This document shows positions 35,653 through 44,553 of a DNA stretch of 64,000 bases, piece by piece. The stretch covers positions 34,056 through 98,055 of the forward strand of contig NZ_POPB01000339.1 of NCBI RefSeq assembly GCF_002964045.1, read 5' to 3'. The stretch's first letter is position 1, and each line of letters opens with the position of its first letter. Made by a program: the position numbers and the translations under genes. Below the pieces are notes generated by a model that saw nothing but the letters and a program-made list of their open reading frames with translations, had not been told where the DNA came from and did not search any database. The DNA comes from Streptococcus suis. GTDB lineage: Bacteria > Bacillota > Bacilli > Lactobacillales > Streptococcaceae.

Positions 35653-35763
35653 CTTTCTCTCCATTTGACACAATTTGTTACTATTTTATCACATTTTCAG
35701 GAAAGTTGCTGAGCATTTTTATTTGTAAAAACAGACCTACTCAGACAGTTACTAAGGCATAAC

Positions 35764-35815
35764 TTATTCACAACCTGTGGAAAAGTTGTGGATTTCTTCA
35801 ACAATCTGTGGAAAA
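35764..35815. other. Cluster of four DnaA-box-like 9-mers
   Basis: TTATTCACA (35764), TGTGGAAAA (35776), TGTGGATTT (35787) and TGTGGAAAA (35807): each one or two changes from TTATCCACA or its complement, within 52 bp directly after the phosphoesterase gene. Not beside dnaA, so not an obvious origin. Confidence 0.4.
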
Positions 35816-37180
35816 CTATTGGACAAAATCTATTTCTGTTTTAATCTCTAGTTTTTCCACATCTCGACCTTGACTCCGTTTTATAATCACATCAAGATAA
35901 TCAGCCAAGAAACTTCTCGGTGATGCTGCTTGCAAGGTCTGATAGGCTTGGCTAGGAAATACCGTCTCATCAAGCCAAGTCTGGTCCAATTTTTCTCCTG
36001 AAAAATAAGCACGGTTGGCCGGCATGATAAATTGTGAAATTGCATCTGCTGTCTCGCCATCATACCACCGTTCATCGTTCAACACATTGTGGACCATGAT
36101 GTCACTGGTATTGTCAAAGACGATTTGTAAGTAGCTTAGATGATTCTGCAAATTTGGATCACTAGGTTGGTGCTTTTCTGTCCACGAAGCCATATCAAGT
36201 TGAGTTTTTTGATAGTGAATGCTTGCATCATCAAGGCTCAATTGGCCGATAATTGCTGGATAAATAGAAAACGCTCCATCGACCACTTCAGTATAGCTAA
36301 CTTGTCCCAAGTCTTCTTCAACAATATTCTGAGAATGAGTGTGCCCTGAAAAACCAAATTGAATGCCATATTGATTGAACAAGGTCTTCAAATCGGCAGC
36401 ATTATCCAAAGTATAGCCTTTTGAGAGCATAGCATGCTGTTGCAAGACATTGTGATGGACAACAGGTATCAAGCTCACTCCAGCTTCCTTGGCTGCCTGA
36501 AGTTGTACGTCTATCCAATCCAAGGTCTCTTTTTTGATACGTCCATTGGTTGGCGGAGCTCCTTTGCCGTAGCCGTCAGAGTAGATATTACTGTCTAGCA
36601 TCAGAAACCAAGCATTGGAAAATGGCTTGGCCAGATAGCTCAATGAGGCTTGATCACGACTGCTGGCTTGTTGATAACCATGATCGTCAAATATATCTGA
36701 AAATTGCTGGGCGGTGACCTGATCCGTCACTATCTGCTGGTCTCCCTTAAAGGCCCTAGCCCAGCCACTGGCAATATCATGGTTGCCAGGAATGACCAAA
36801 ACCGCCGTTCCTTTTTCTTCAATCTGAGTAAAATACTGCGCCAACTCAACCATGCTCTGCTTTTCACCATTGAGAGTCAAATCCCCACTGACTAGTAATA
36901 AGGACGGTTGCTCACGCTCAACCTGCTCAACCAAGGCCTCCATCCGCTCTTTTCCATAATGTAAATCCTTGCCAGCAGCTGTTTTTTCGATATAGGAAAA
37001 AGCCTCTCCATCATCAAATAAATCCTGTGATAAATAATGCAAATCTGTGATAATCCAAATTTTATCTTGGTCTCTTAATGCAGCCTCGACATAGGATTGC
37101 TGACGCTGGCCAGCAATAGCAGACCAAATCAAAACAATGGCTGCAATAGCTCCTAGCAATAATACTATTTTCTTCTTCAT
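35816..37180 (-). CDS. Exported or membrane-anchored metallophosphoesterase
   Basis: 454 aa. N-terminal signal/anchor (KIVLLLGAIAAIVLIWSAIA), then the calcineurin-like fold: D46-L-H48, GDLTLNGE, GNHD, VVHHN and SGHTH metal ligands in order. Acts outside the membrane on an unknown phosphoester (nucleotide or glycerophosphodiester-type substrates are known in the family). The extra C-terminal helical region of about 130 residues has no recognised motif. Monocistronic between the fumarate-reductase-like terminator and the DnaA-like cluster. Confidence 0.88.
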   Translation of the reverse strand: MKKKIVLLLGAIAAIVLIWSAIAGQRQQSYVEAALRDQDKIWIITDLHYLSQDLFDDGEAFSYIEKTAAGKDLHYGKERMEALVEQVEREQPSLLLVSGDLTLNGEKQSMVELAQYFTQIEEKGTAVLVIPGNHDIASGWARAFKGDQQIVTDQVTAQQFSDIFDDHGYQQASSRDQASLSYLAKPFSNAWFLMLDSNIYSDGYGKGAPPTNGRIKKETLDWIDVQLQAAKEAGVSLIPVVHHNVLQQHAMLSKGYTLDNAADLKTLFNQYGIQFGFSGHTHSQNIVEEDLGQVSYTEVVDGAFSIYPAIIGQLSLDDASIHYQKTQLDMASWTEKHQPSDPNLQNHLSYLQIVFDNTSDIMVHNVLNDERWYDGETADAISQFIMPANRAYFSGEKLDQTWLDETVFPSQAYQTLQAASPRSFLADYLDVIIKRSQGRDVEKLEIKTEIDFVQ

Positions 37181-37219
37181 ACCTTAAAAGTATATCATCT
37201 TAGATGAATGGCTACAAGA

Positions 37220-37253
37220 AAAGGGGGTGACAGTTAATCTGTCTCCTCCCTTT
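37220..37253 (-). terminator. Terminator of the fumarate-reductase-like gene
   Basis: AAAGGGAGGAGACAG/CTGTCACCCCCTTT stem with two mismatches, moderate T run (TTTTCTT) on the minus strand. Confidence 0.7.
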
Positions 37254-37262
37254 ATTCATTGA

Positions 37263-38777
37263 TTATTTTTTTGCAAATCCAGCTGCTTGTTCACCAGCCT
37301 GACGACCAAATACAATGATGTCTGCTACAGCATTACCACCAATACGGTTTTGACCATGAACACCACCAGTTACTTCACCAGCAGCATAAAGACCAGAAAT
37401 TGCTGAACCATCTGTTTTCAATACTTCAGTATTGGTATTGATTTTCACACCACCCATTGTATGGTGAACACCAGGTGCAACTTTAATCGCGTGGTAAGAA
37501 CCAGTATTCAAAGCATGGTCCATACCTGATGTACGACCAAATGCCGCATCATTCTTATCTGCTACAGCCTTGTTCCAAGTATCAAGTGTCGTTTGAAGTG
37601 TATCCGCAGGTAGGTCAATTTCCTTAGCCAAATCTGCAAGTGTAGCACCCGTTTTTACAAGACCTTTTTCTTCGTATTGAGCAATAGCTTTCACACGATC
37701 TTTCAAGGCATCATCAAAGATAACATAAGCATAGTTTGGCTCCAAGCTATTGATAGCAGCAGAAACTTTATCACGAGTTTCCAATTCGTTAACAAAACGC
37801 TCACCTTTTGAATTGACAAGGATAGCACCCTCACCACGAACAGCTTCCGTAATCAAGTAAGAAGTTTCTTGCTCAACAGTTGGGTGAATTTGGATTTGTT
37901 CCATATCAACAGTCGCAGCACCTTCTGATTCAGCAAGTGCAATACCATCACCTGTTGAACCTTCTTGGTTAGTAGTGACATAACCTTCAAGTGCTGGATT
38001 GAATTTAGCAACCATGTCTAAGTCCGCACCGAAACCACCTGTAGCCAATACAACTGCTTTTGCAGAAACTTTCTTCGTTTCACCAGCAATCTTTACTTCA
38101 ACACCTGTTACAACTCCATCTTTGTCTTGCAATTTTGTCACATCTGCATTTACAAAAATTGGTACTTCACGTTCAACAAGATTGTGGTAAAGACCATTTA
38201 CTAAGTAGCCACCAACAGCTGAACCATCTGCTGGACGGTGGGTACGTTTCTCACTCATACCACCAGTTGTAGTTAGATTGCTAAGAGTGATCCCCATTCC
38301 ATCCAACCAGTCAATTGCACTAGCAGAGTGATCTACAAGATAACGAAGCAATTCAGGATCATTTGTTCCCTTACCACCTTTAAGGGTTTCTTCGTAGAAT
38401 TTATCGTTTGAATCAGCAATGCCTTCCGCTTCTTGGAATTTGGTTTGTGAAGCATTCATACCAGCTGAAGATTTAGCCGTATTACCACCGATAACAGGCA
38501 TTTTTTCCAATAAAACAACACTCGCACCAGCATCTTTAGCTGAGATAGCTGCCGACATACCTGCACCACCAGAACCAACAACGATAACATCATAGCTATC
38601 TTTTAACTCAGATGGGTCTGTATATTCTTTCACAGATGCCCCTGATACAGCTTCTTCTGAAGAAGACGAAGTTGAAGATGAGGATGTCGCTGTATTCTCA
38701 GACTTACCCCCACACGCTACTAAAAACACCACAGCAAGTAGACTCATTAATAAGCCTAACCAAGCTTTCTTTTTCAT
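37263..38777 (-). CDS. Flavocytochrome c/fumarate reductase-like FAD lipoprotein
   Basis: 504 aa from ATG 38777 (GGAGG 8 bases before). Lipobox LVAC with Cys22, then a Ser/Thr tether, then a FAD domain (VIVVGSGGAGMSAAISAKDA, LLEKMPVIGGNTAKSSAGMN) and FrdA-type substrate motifs (RTHRPADGSA, HHTMGG, GQNRIGGNA). Flavocytochrome-c-type fumarate or urocanate reductases share these. No FMN-binding or heme domain is present, so electrons must come from another carrier. Acts outside the membrane, perhaps as terminal reductase for regenerating NAD+. Preferred codons suggest high expression. Upstream Rex-like site. A membrane thioredoxin gene lies just upstream on the same strand. Confidence 0.9.
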   Translation of the reverse strand: MKKKAWLGLLMSLLAVVFLVACGGKSENTATSSSSTSSSSEEAVSGASVKEYTDPSELKDSYDVIVVGSGGAGMSAAISAKDAGASVVLLEKMPVIGGNTAKSSAGMNASQTKFQEAEGIADSNDKFYEETLKGGKGTNDPELLRYLVDHSASAIDWLDGMGITLSNLTTTGGMSEKRTHRPADGSAVGGYLVNGLYHNLVEREVPIFVNADVTKLQDKDGVVTGVEVKIAGETKKVSAKAVVLATGGFGADLDMVAKFNPALEGYVTTNQEGSTGDGIALAESEGAATVDMEQIQIHPTVEQETSYLITEAVRGEGAILVNSKGERFVNELETRDKVSAAINSLEPNYAYVIFDDALKDRVKAIAQYEEKGLVKTGATLADLAKEIDLPADTLQTTLDTWNKAVADKNDAAFGRTSGMDHALNTGSYHAIKVAPGVHHTMGGVKINTNTEVLKTDGSAISGLYAAGEVTGGVHGQNRIGGNAVADIIVFGRQAGEQAAGFAKK

Positions 38778-38808
38778 GATAAACCTCCAATTTTTATCCG
38801 ATATTAGT

Positions 38809-38861
38809 ATTATACAAGATTGTGAAATATTTTTCAATCTGTTTTGCAATATTTTTCACAA
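38809..38861 (-). promoter_or_regulatory. Promoter with Rex-like operator before the fumarate-reductase-like gene
   Basis: TTGAAA-N17-TATAAT (complements of 38832-38837 and 38809-38814). TTGTGAAATATTTTTCAA (38820-38837) matches the Rex consensus TTGTGAA-W4-TTCACAA at 16 of 18 positions and covers the -35; a second site TTGCAATATTTTTCACAA lies at 38844-38861. Suggests NADH/NAD+-responsive repression. Confidence 0.5.
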
Positions 38862-38871
38862 ACATGAATAA

Positions 38872-38903
38872 AAAAATGTATGATATTCGATTCATACATT
38901 TTT
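38872..38903 (-). terminator. Terminator of the thioredoxin-like gene
   Basis: AAAAATGTATGA/TCATACATTTTT perfect 12-bp stem with T run; separates this gene from the fumarate-reductase-like gene. Confidence 0.85.
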
Positions 38904-38911
38904 AAAACTAT

Positions 38912-39361
38912 TTACTGCCCTTGAAGAGCTAAAAAATTCTCTATTTCGGATATTGTTGCCTGGCTCCCTTTACGAAGTATTCCAGATAATTCACCATATT
39001 TATAATAGGTTAGGCTAGGAACTGTAGCAAGACCTTGACTCTGTCGAAATTGTTGAATTTTTCCATTCGGATCCGACTCGCTATCTAAATAGTAGATAGT
39101 CGCATGTGATTGCTCTACTGCCTCTGTTAATTTAGGAACGAAGTCACGACAATAAGGACATGTCTCACGACCTATGTATAATATAAATTCTTCCTCGTCT
39201 TGGATTTTTTGCTCCACTTCATCTATCGAAATAGCCTGATAACTCTTTACAGCCTTCACGTAGTCTGATTCATTTGGTACAGCCGCTGATTGAGATAAAA
39301 AGAATGCCCCACCTACGACCAAAATAGTCAATACCACTAGCAAAAAATACTTACGCCACAT
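38912..39361 (-). CDS. Membrane-anchored thioredoxin-like protein (CPYC)
   Basis: 149 aa. N-terminal anchor MWRKYFLLVVLTILVVGGAF, then a thioredoxin fold with active site C68-P-Y-C71 (GRETCPYCRDF) and cis-Pro region TVPSLTYYKYG. Resembles bacteriocin-transport-accessory/thioredoxin-like proteins of streptococci. Acts on disulfides outside the membrane. Has its own AGGAGG site and terminator; not co-transcribed with its neighbour. Confidence 0.88.
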   Translation of the reverse strand: MWRKYFLLVVLTILVVGGAFFLSQSAAVPNESDYVKAVKSYQAISIDEVEQKIQDEEEFILYIGRETCPYCRDFVPKLTEAVEQSHATIYYLDSESDPNGKIQQFRQSQGLATVPSLTYYKYGELSGILRKGSQATISEIENFLALQGQ

Positions 39362-39383
39362 AATCCCTCCTCAAATACAGACA

Positions 39384-39408
39384 AAAAGCCCTTGTAAATA
39401 GGGCTTTT
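39384..39408 (-). terminator. rpsD terminator
   Basis: AAAAGCCC/GGGCTTTT stem with 9-base loop; T run on the minus strand. Confidence 0.85.
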
Positions 39409-39426
39409 AAAATATCGATACAAATC

Positions 39427-40038
39427 TTAGAGCATTTTGTTGTAGAATTCTACGACAAGAGCTTCGTTGATTTCTGGGTTGATTTCGTCGCGTTCTGGCA
39501 AGCGAGTCAATGAACCTTCAAGCTTTTCAGCATCGAATGATACGAAAGCTGGACGGCCAAGAGTTGCTTCAACAGCTTCAAGGATAGCTGGAACTTTGAT
39601 TGACTTCTCACGAACTGAGATCACTTGACCAACTTCAACGCGGTATGAAGGAATATCAACGCGTTTGCCGTCAACAAGGATGTGACCGTGGTTTACGAAT
39701 TGACGTGCTTGACGACGAGTAGTTGCCAAACCAAGACGGTAAACGACGTTATCCAAACGACGCTCCAAAAGAAGCATGAAGTTGAAACCAAGAGTACCTT
39801 GTTTGATTTTAGTAGCTTGTACGAACAAGTTACGGAATTGTTTCTCACCCAAACCGTAAGAGAAACGCAATTTTTGTTTCTCAGCCAATTGCAAACCGTA
39901 TTCTGACAATTTAGAACGGTTGTTTGGTCCGTGTTGACCTGGTACGTAGTTACGACGTGCCAATTCTTTACCTGTACCTGTCAATGACAAGCCAAGACGA
40001 CGAGCTTGTTTCCAAGATGGTCCTGTATAACGTGACAT
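39427..40038 (-). CDS. rpsD: 30S ribosomal protein S4
   Basis: 203 aa. Starts [20 protein letters not shown]; the S4 RNA-binding domain is [20 protein letters not shown] through [19 protein letters not shown]. Primary 16S rRNA-binding protein and, in Firmicutes, translational repressor of its own mRNA. Strong codon bias. Monocistronic with long structured leader. Confidence 0.99.
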   Translation of the reverse strand: MSRYTGPSWKQARRLGLSLTGTGKELARRNYVPGQHGPNNRSKLSEYGLQLAEKQKLRFSYGLGEKQFRNLFVQATKIKQGTLGFNFMLLLERRLDNVVYRLGLATTRRQARQFVNHGHILVDGKRVDIPSYRVEVGQVISVREKSIKVPAILEAVEATLGRPAFVSFDAEKLEGSLTRLPERDEINPEINEALVVEFYNKML

Positions 40039-40201
40039 TTGTTATGTCCTCCTAAAATAAAAAATATTATTGTAGGAAATAACGTTTTAAGCAAACCTGA
40101 TTCGTGCAGGAGGCCTTCATCGAAACAGCAACGATTACTCTTCTTGCTGACCTTCTGTTGACGAGCTTCATTTTGCTCTGCTGTTATTTCGCACAAAGAT
40201 T
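40039..40201 (-). promoter_or_regulatory. rpsD 5' leader, candidate S4 autoregulatory RNA
   Basis: About 160-nt untranslated leader between promoter and ATG. GAAATAAC near its 5' end (complement of 40183-40190) pairs perfectly with GTTATTTC (complement of 40076-40083), enclosing roughly 90 nt of GC-richer sequence and ending just before the ribosome binding site AGGAGG. Confidence 0.55.
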
Positions 40202-40230
40202 AGTATAGCACAAAAAAAAGGCCCTGTAAA
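40202..40230 (-). promoter_or_regulatory. rpsD promoter
   Basis: TTTACA (complement of 40225-40230), 17-bp spacer, extended -10 TGTGC-TATACT (complement of 40202-40207). Confidence 0.8.
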
Positions 40231-40244
40231 GCCTTTTTCATCGA

Positions 40245-40496
40245 TTAATCCAAGTAATGAATTAAGATTTTCTCCGTCAATACATCCGAGTAAGTATAAG
40301 ATTCCACAAAGGTATTGTTTGGATCTTCAAATTCAACGATAAACAAAGACTGATAAACTTCTGTAATCCGACCTTGCTTATTCTTCTCACGTTTCCGACC
40401 ATTTTCAAGAGTCAACTCGACAATTTGTCCCTCGTGGTCTTTAATATCTTGTTTGATTTGCTTCATCTTAGCAACATCTGTAAATGCATCACTCAT
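40245..40496 (-). CDS. Veg family protein
   Basis: 83 aa. IKQDIKDHEGQIVELTLENG and GRKREKNKQGRITEVYQSLF are diagnostic of Veg (DUF1021), a small beta-barrel protein linked in Bacillus to biofilm gene control and highly expressed in vegetative cells. It starts 3 bases after the dnaB stop, so it ends the gdpP-rplI-dnaB transcript. rpsD has its own promoter overlapping the region just after the Veg stop. Confidence 0.92.
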   Translation of the reverse strand: MSDAFTDVAKMKQIKQDIKDHEGQIVELTLENGRKREKNKQGRITEVYQSLFIVEFEDPNNTFVESYTYSDVLTEKILIHYLD

Positions 40497-40499
40497 TCT

Positions 40500-41855
40500 C
40501 TATCCATCCTCTCTCTTGGAAATACTTGCAAATTTATTGTATTCTTTTTGGAACATGAGTTCCACGGTACCACGCGCACCGGAACGGTTTTTCTCGATGA
40601 TAACTTCAACCGTATTGTTTGGAATGCCTCCATCTTCCTGCTCACCACGCTCATAGTAATCATCACGATACAAGAAGGCAACGATATCCGCATCCTGCTC
40701 GATAGACCCAGACTCACGAATATCGGACAAGACGGGACGCTTGTCCTGACGTTGTTCCACACCACGCGACAACTGACTAAGCGCGATAACTGGCACTTTC
40801 AATTCCTTAGCCAAAATCTTCAACTGACGGGAAATCTCCGAAACCTCTTGCTGCCGGTTTTCACGACCTGTTCCTGTAATCAACTGGAGATAGTCAATCA
40901 AGATCAAGCCCAGATTTCCAGTCTCCTGAGCCAACTTCCGTGACCGCGAACGGATTTCTGTAATCTTGATACCAGGTGTGTCATCAATGTAGATGCTTGC
41001 CCGAGCTAAATTAGCCTGAGCCACCATGTACTTATTCCATTCTTCCTGCGTCAAATGACCTGTACGAATAGAACGCGAGTTAATCACTCCCTCTGAAGCG
41101 AGCATACGGTCAACCAAGCTTTCTGCACCCATCTCCAAGGAGAAGATAGCAACGGTCAAACCCAGTTTTGTACCAATATTTTGCGCAATATTGAGGGCAA
41201 AAGCTGTCTTACCAACCGCAGGACGAGCCGCAAGAATAATCAACTCTTCCTCATGCAGCCCCGTTGTCATGGCATCTAGGGCAGGATAACCTGTCGCAAT
41301 ACCAGTAATGTCCGAGGTCTGCTTGGCACGTGTCTCAAGGTTATCAAAGTTGATATTTAAGACATCATCAATCCGCTTGAAACCACTTCGACTGGCTCCC
41401 TCACTGACATCAATCAAAGCTTTTTCAGCATTGGCAATAATGTCATCTGAACCTTCCGCACCCTCATAAGCCTGATTAACCGCATCTGTTAAACGGGCTA
41501 TCAGTTTACGAAGATTGGATTTTTCGGCGACAATCTTGGCATAGAATTCCGCATTGGCTGCCGTCGGTACAGAACTGATAATTTCAGCCAAGTAAGCCAG
41601 ACCACCGATATTCTCCAAATCACCATGGTTGACCAAATAGTTCCGCATGGTGGTCGCATCAATGGCTTCATTCTTATCAGAAAGGGCAATCATGGCCTTG
41701 AAAATCAGCTTATGGGCATGCTTGAAAAAATCCTCTGCCTCGATATATTCACGAACAAAGACCAACTTACCTTCATCCAGGAAAATAGCTCCCAAGACCG
41801 ACTGTTCAGCCAAAATATCCTGCGGTTGCACCCGCAATTCATCTAAGTCTGCCAA
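40500..41855 (-). CDS. dnaB: Replicative DNA helicase DnaB
   Basis: 451 aa (called dnaC in Bacillus). N-terminal primase-interacting helical domain (PQDILAEQSVLGAIFLDEGK), linker, RecA-like motor with Walker A ARPAVGKTAFA, Walker B LILIDYLQLI and the DnaB motif SDIRESGSIEQDADIVAFLY. Hexameric 5'-3' fork helicase. The start codon is TTG (41855) with GAGGAGGTG 5 bases before and no usable ATG. Follows rplI by 33 bp. Confidence 0.98.
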   Translation of the reverse strand: MADLDELRVQPQDILAEQSVLGAIFLDEGKLVFVREYIEAEDFFKHAHKLIFKAMIALSDKNEAIDATTMRNYLVNHGDLENIGGLAYLAEIISSVPTAANAEFYAKIVAEKSNLRKLIARLTDAVNQAYEGAEGSDDIIANAEKALIDVSEGASRSGFKRIDDVLNINFDNLETRAKQTSDITGIATGYPALDAMTTGLHEEELIILAARPAVGKTAFALNIAQNIGTKLGLTVAIFSLEMGAESLVDRMLASEGVINSRSIRTGHLTQEEWNKYMVAQANLARASIYIDDTPGIKITEIRSRSRKLAQETGNLGLILIDYLQLITGTGRENRQQEVSEISRQLKILAKELKVPVIALSQLSRGVEQRQDKRPVLSDIRESGSIEQDADIVAFLYRDDYYERGEQEDGGIPNNTVEVIIEKNRSGARGTVELMFQKEYNKFASISKREDG

Positions 41856-41888
41856 GATTTCACCTCCTCACTGACAATGATAACTCTT

Positions 41889-42341
41889 CTAAGCTTCTTT
41901 AATGCTCAAATTGATAACACCTGTCACATCTTGATAAATTTTGACTGGTACATCAATCAAACCAAGGGCACGAATTGGGTGGTCTAATTGGATATGACGT
42001 TTGTCAATCTTGATACCAAATTGTTTTTCCAATTCTTCAGCAATTTTCTTGCTAGTAATCGAACCAAATGTACGACCATCTGGACCAACTTTTTCGACAA
42101 ATTTCACCAAAGTAGCCTCTTCTGCCAACTTAGCCTTGATAGCCTCTGCTTCGGCAACCATTTCTGCGTGTGCCTTGGCTTTAGACTTTTCTTGACCACG
42201 AAGGGCACTGATTGCTTGGTTTGTAGCTTCCTTAGCCAAATTTTTCTTAATCAAGAAGTTTTGAGCATAACCTGTGGGAACTTCTTTGATTTCACCTTTT
42301 TTTCCTTGACCTTTTACATCTGCTAAAAAGATAACTTTCAT
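41889..42341 (-). CDS. rplI: 50S ribosomal protein L9
   Basis: 150 aa, full length. N-terminal L9 signature [20 protein letters not shown] with [16 protein letters not shown], long connecting helix, C-terminal domain [19 protein letters not shown]. Binds 23S rRNA near the L1 stalk. Conserved gdpP-rplI-dnaB order with 3-bp gap to gdpP. Confidence 0.99.
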   Translation of the reverse strand: MKVIFLADVKGQGKKGEIKEVPTGYAQNFLIKKNLAKEATNQAISALRGQEKSKAKAHAEMVAEAEAIKAKLAEEATLVKFVEKVGPDGRTFGSITSKKIAEELEKQFGIKIDKRHIQLDHPIRALGLIDVPVKIYQDVTGVINLSIKEA

Positions 42342-42344
42342 TTA

Positions 42345-44312
42345 CTACACCTTACTTTCTTTAATTTCCTCATAAATTTTACTGATGAGGTTTTCCTTAA
42401 CTTGTTCAAGGGTTTGGTCATAGACCTGAGCTGCAGCCAAATTAAAGTGACCACCGCCCCCCATTTCTTCCATAATCCGCTGAACATTGACCTTGCTATG
42501 ACTTCTTGCGGAAATGGCTACATACCCTTTGGTATTTTTCGTAACCACAAAGACCGCCTCAATGCCCGCCATATCCAATATGGTATTGGCTGCCTTACTT
42601 GGAATGATTGTGTCATACTCTAACTCCTCATCACCGCAGGCAATCACGATGTGGGGCTCCAGCTTCTCACCACGCAAAATCAACTCATTGATTTGACGAT
42701 AGGCATCAAAATCTGTCGCTGAAATCTGCTGAATTTCAAGACTGTCACTGCCGCGTGTCCGCAAATAGCTAGCCACATCAAAGGTTCGACTGGTTACCCG
42801 AGAAGTGAAGTTCTTGGTATCCAGCATAATCCCAGCCATCAACAGACTAGATTGCAGACGATTGAGCTTATGACGTTTATCGTTTTGGAACTGAACCAAC
42901 TCCGTCACCAATTCACTGGCTGAACTCGCGCCACTTTCAATATAAGTCAATACAGCATTGCTTGGAAAATCCGTATCCCTACGATGATGATCCACAATCA
43001 CAACCTGACTGAATTGCTCATAGAAATCCTTATCCAAGGTCAAACCAATCTTCGAATGGTCAACCATAATGAGTAGGGACTGGAAAGTAACTAATTTCTT
43101 AGCTTCTTCAATGGTAATCAGATTAGAACAATTTTCATCACGCAACTTTTTAATCGCCCGTGCGATATCTGGTGCCATTTCATCAGGATTATAGACCGTA
43201 TAGGCATTGTTCATGATATTTTGGGCAAAGTATTGCATGCCGACTGCTGATCCCAGAGCATCCATATCCAAATTCCGATGTCCGACAACAAACACAGCAT
43301 CAACCGATTTGAGTTTATCAGAAACGGCTGTCATCATAGCGCGCGTTCGAGTGCGAGTACGCTTGACTGATGAAGCTGAACCGCCGCCAAAGAAAAGCGG
43401 TTGCTTGCTCTCATCATTTTCCTTGACCACAACCTGATCTCCTCCACGAACCTCTGCCATGTTGAGATTTTGAAGGGCCACCTGACCAATCTGATAATGA
43501 TTACCATCACCGAAGGCCAGACCCATACTAAGCGTTAAACCCAACTCCAATTTTTTAGCTTCTTCACGGAATTTATCAATAACAGAGAACTTATTTTCAA
43601 TCAGCATCTCCAAGACAGCATAGTCTGTGAAAAAGTAGAAACGATCCATGGTACCACGACGGTAATAGATACCGTAATCGTGGCAGAAATCAGAAACAAA
43701 CTGAGCCAAAAATGAATTGACCTGACTAATCTGGGAATCCGTCACCGTATCCTCGAGTTCATCATAATTATCAACAGAAATAATTCCGATAACCGGTCGA
43801 CTACCGATTAAGCTATTTGTCGCTGAATACTCTGATGAAGCATCAAAGAAGTAAAACAAACCGTGGTCGAAATCAACGTTAACCAGGTATCTTTTCCCAG
43901 AAAAATTAGCATAGACACGATCCTCATCAAGTCCCACATCAATAATTTCACGCAGTTTTTTCTGGTCAAACTCCCCATTTTCCTGAGCAAAAATCAGCTC
44001 AGCAAAGGGATTAAACCACTCCACCTGATTACTATCGGGACGGACCTTAATCACTCCGACCGGCATTTTATCCAAAAGCATCATCAAACCAGAATTGGCC
44101 TGATTATTGAGATATTCTATTTGTTCTAATTCACTAAATTCATAGGATTGTTTTTGATAGATAAATAAGGCAACCAACGCACTTAAGCTCACTAACAGAG
44201 CCAAAATAGTAAAGGCACTTGTTGGAGAAAATTGATGGATCAATGCCACCAATCCAAACAAGATAATGCCTATCATGACAAAATGAATTGTCGAAAATCG
44301 AAATTTTTTCAT
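42345..44312 (-). CDS. gdpP: Cyclic-di-AMP phosphodiesterase GdpP (DHH family)
   Basis: 655 aa from ATG 44312 (AGAGG before; adjacent GTG 44315 not needed). Two N-terminal helices (about 8-52), PAS domain (about 75-150), degenerate GGDEF (about 170-300, IISVDNYDELED), then DHH (FVVGHRNLDMDALGSAVGMQ; VDHHRRDTDF) and DHHA1 with GGGGHFNLAAAQ. Hydrolyses c-di-AMP to pApA, affecting osmotic balance, wall stress and beta-lactam tolerance. All metal-ligand motifs intact. First gene of gdpP-rplI-dnaB-veg. Confidence 0.97.
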   Translation of the reverse strand: MKKFRFSTIHFVMIGIILFGLVALIHQFSPTSAFTILALLVSLSALVALFIYQKQSYEFSELEQIEYLNNQANSGLMMLLDKMPVGVIKVRPDSNQVEWFNPFAELIFAQENGEFDQKKLREIIDVGLDEDRVYANFSGKRYLVNVDFDHGLFYFFDASSEYSATNSLIGSRPVIGIISVDNYDELEDTVTDSQISQVNSFLAQFVSDFCHDYGIYYRRGTMDRFYFFTDYAVLEMLIENKFSVIDKFREEAKKLELGLTLSMGLAFGDGNHYQIGQVALQNLNMAEVRGGDQVVVKENDESKQPLFFGGGSASSVKRTRTRTRAMMTAVSDKLKSVDAVFVVGHRNLDMDALGSAVGMQYFAQNIMNNAYTVYNPDEMAPDIARAIKKLRDENCSNLITIEEAKKLVTFQSLLIMVDHSKIGLTLDKDFYEQFSQVVIVDHHRRDTDFPSNAVLTYIESGASSASELVTELVQFQNDKRHKLNRLQSSLLMAGIMLDTKNFTSRVTSRTFDVASYLRTRGSDSLEIQQISATDFDAYRQINELILRGEKLEPHIVIACGDEELEYDTIIPSKAANTILDMAGIEAVFVVTKNTKGYVAISARSHSKVNVQRIMEEMGGGGHFNLAAAQVYDQTLEQVKENLISKIYEEIKESKV

Positions 44313-44423
44313 CACTAACCTCTGCCTGCCATTGTACCATAAATAGCTAGAAATTGCTAGTTTTCGCTAGTATAGTCGAATGAAGAGCTTTCAGACAAGG
44401 AACTGAGGCGCAGGTTGCTAGAA

Positions 44424-44501
44424 CAGCCCAGAGGCTGATATAGGTTGGAAATAGGACTTGCGAAGCAAGTCACTTTCGTAGGGTACGGCAAACCGAAAGT
44501 G
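44424..44501. repeat. Hairpin module, copy 3
   Basis: CAGCC/GGCTG hairpin, core GGTTGGAAATA (44443-44453), perfect GACTTGC-GAA-GCAAGTC hairpin (44455-44471) and overlapping CACTTTCG/CGAAAGTG outer hairpin (44471-44501). Lies in the mnmG-gdpP gap. Confidence 0.65.
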
Positions 44502-44553
44502 ACGATGTATCAAAGTCGATTCAAATGATTTTAAATACAGGAAAAGAACAGCC

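Noticed and set aside
35764..35815. Replication origin
   Set aside because: DnaA-like boxes are imperfect, and there is no dnaA, dnaN or AT-rich unwinding region beside them.
40374..40943. 189-codon open frame on the plus strand
   Set aside because: Antisense to veg and dnaB; no promoter or ribosome binding site.
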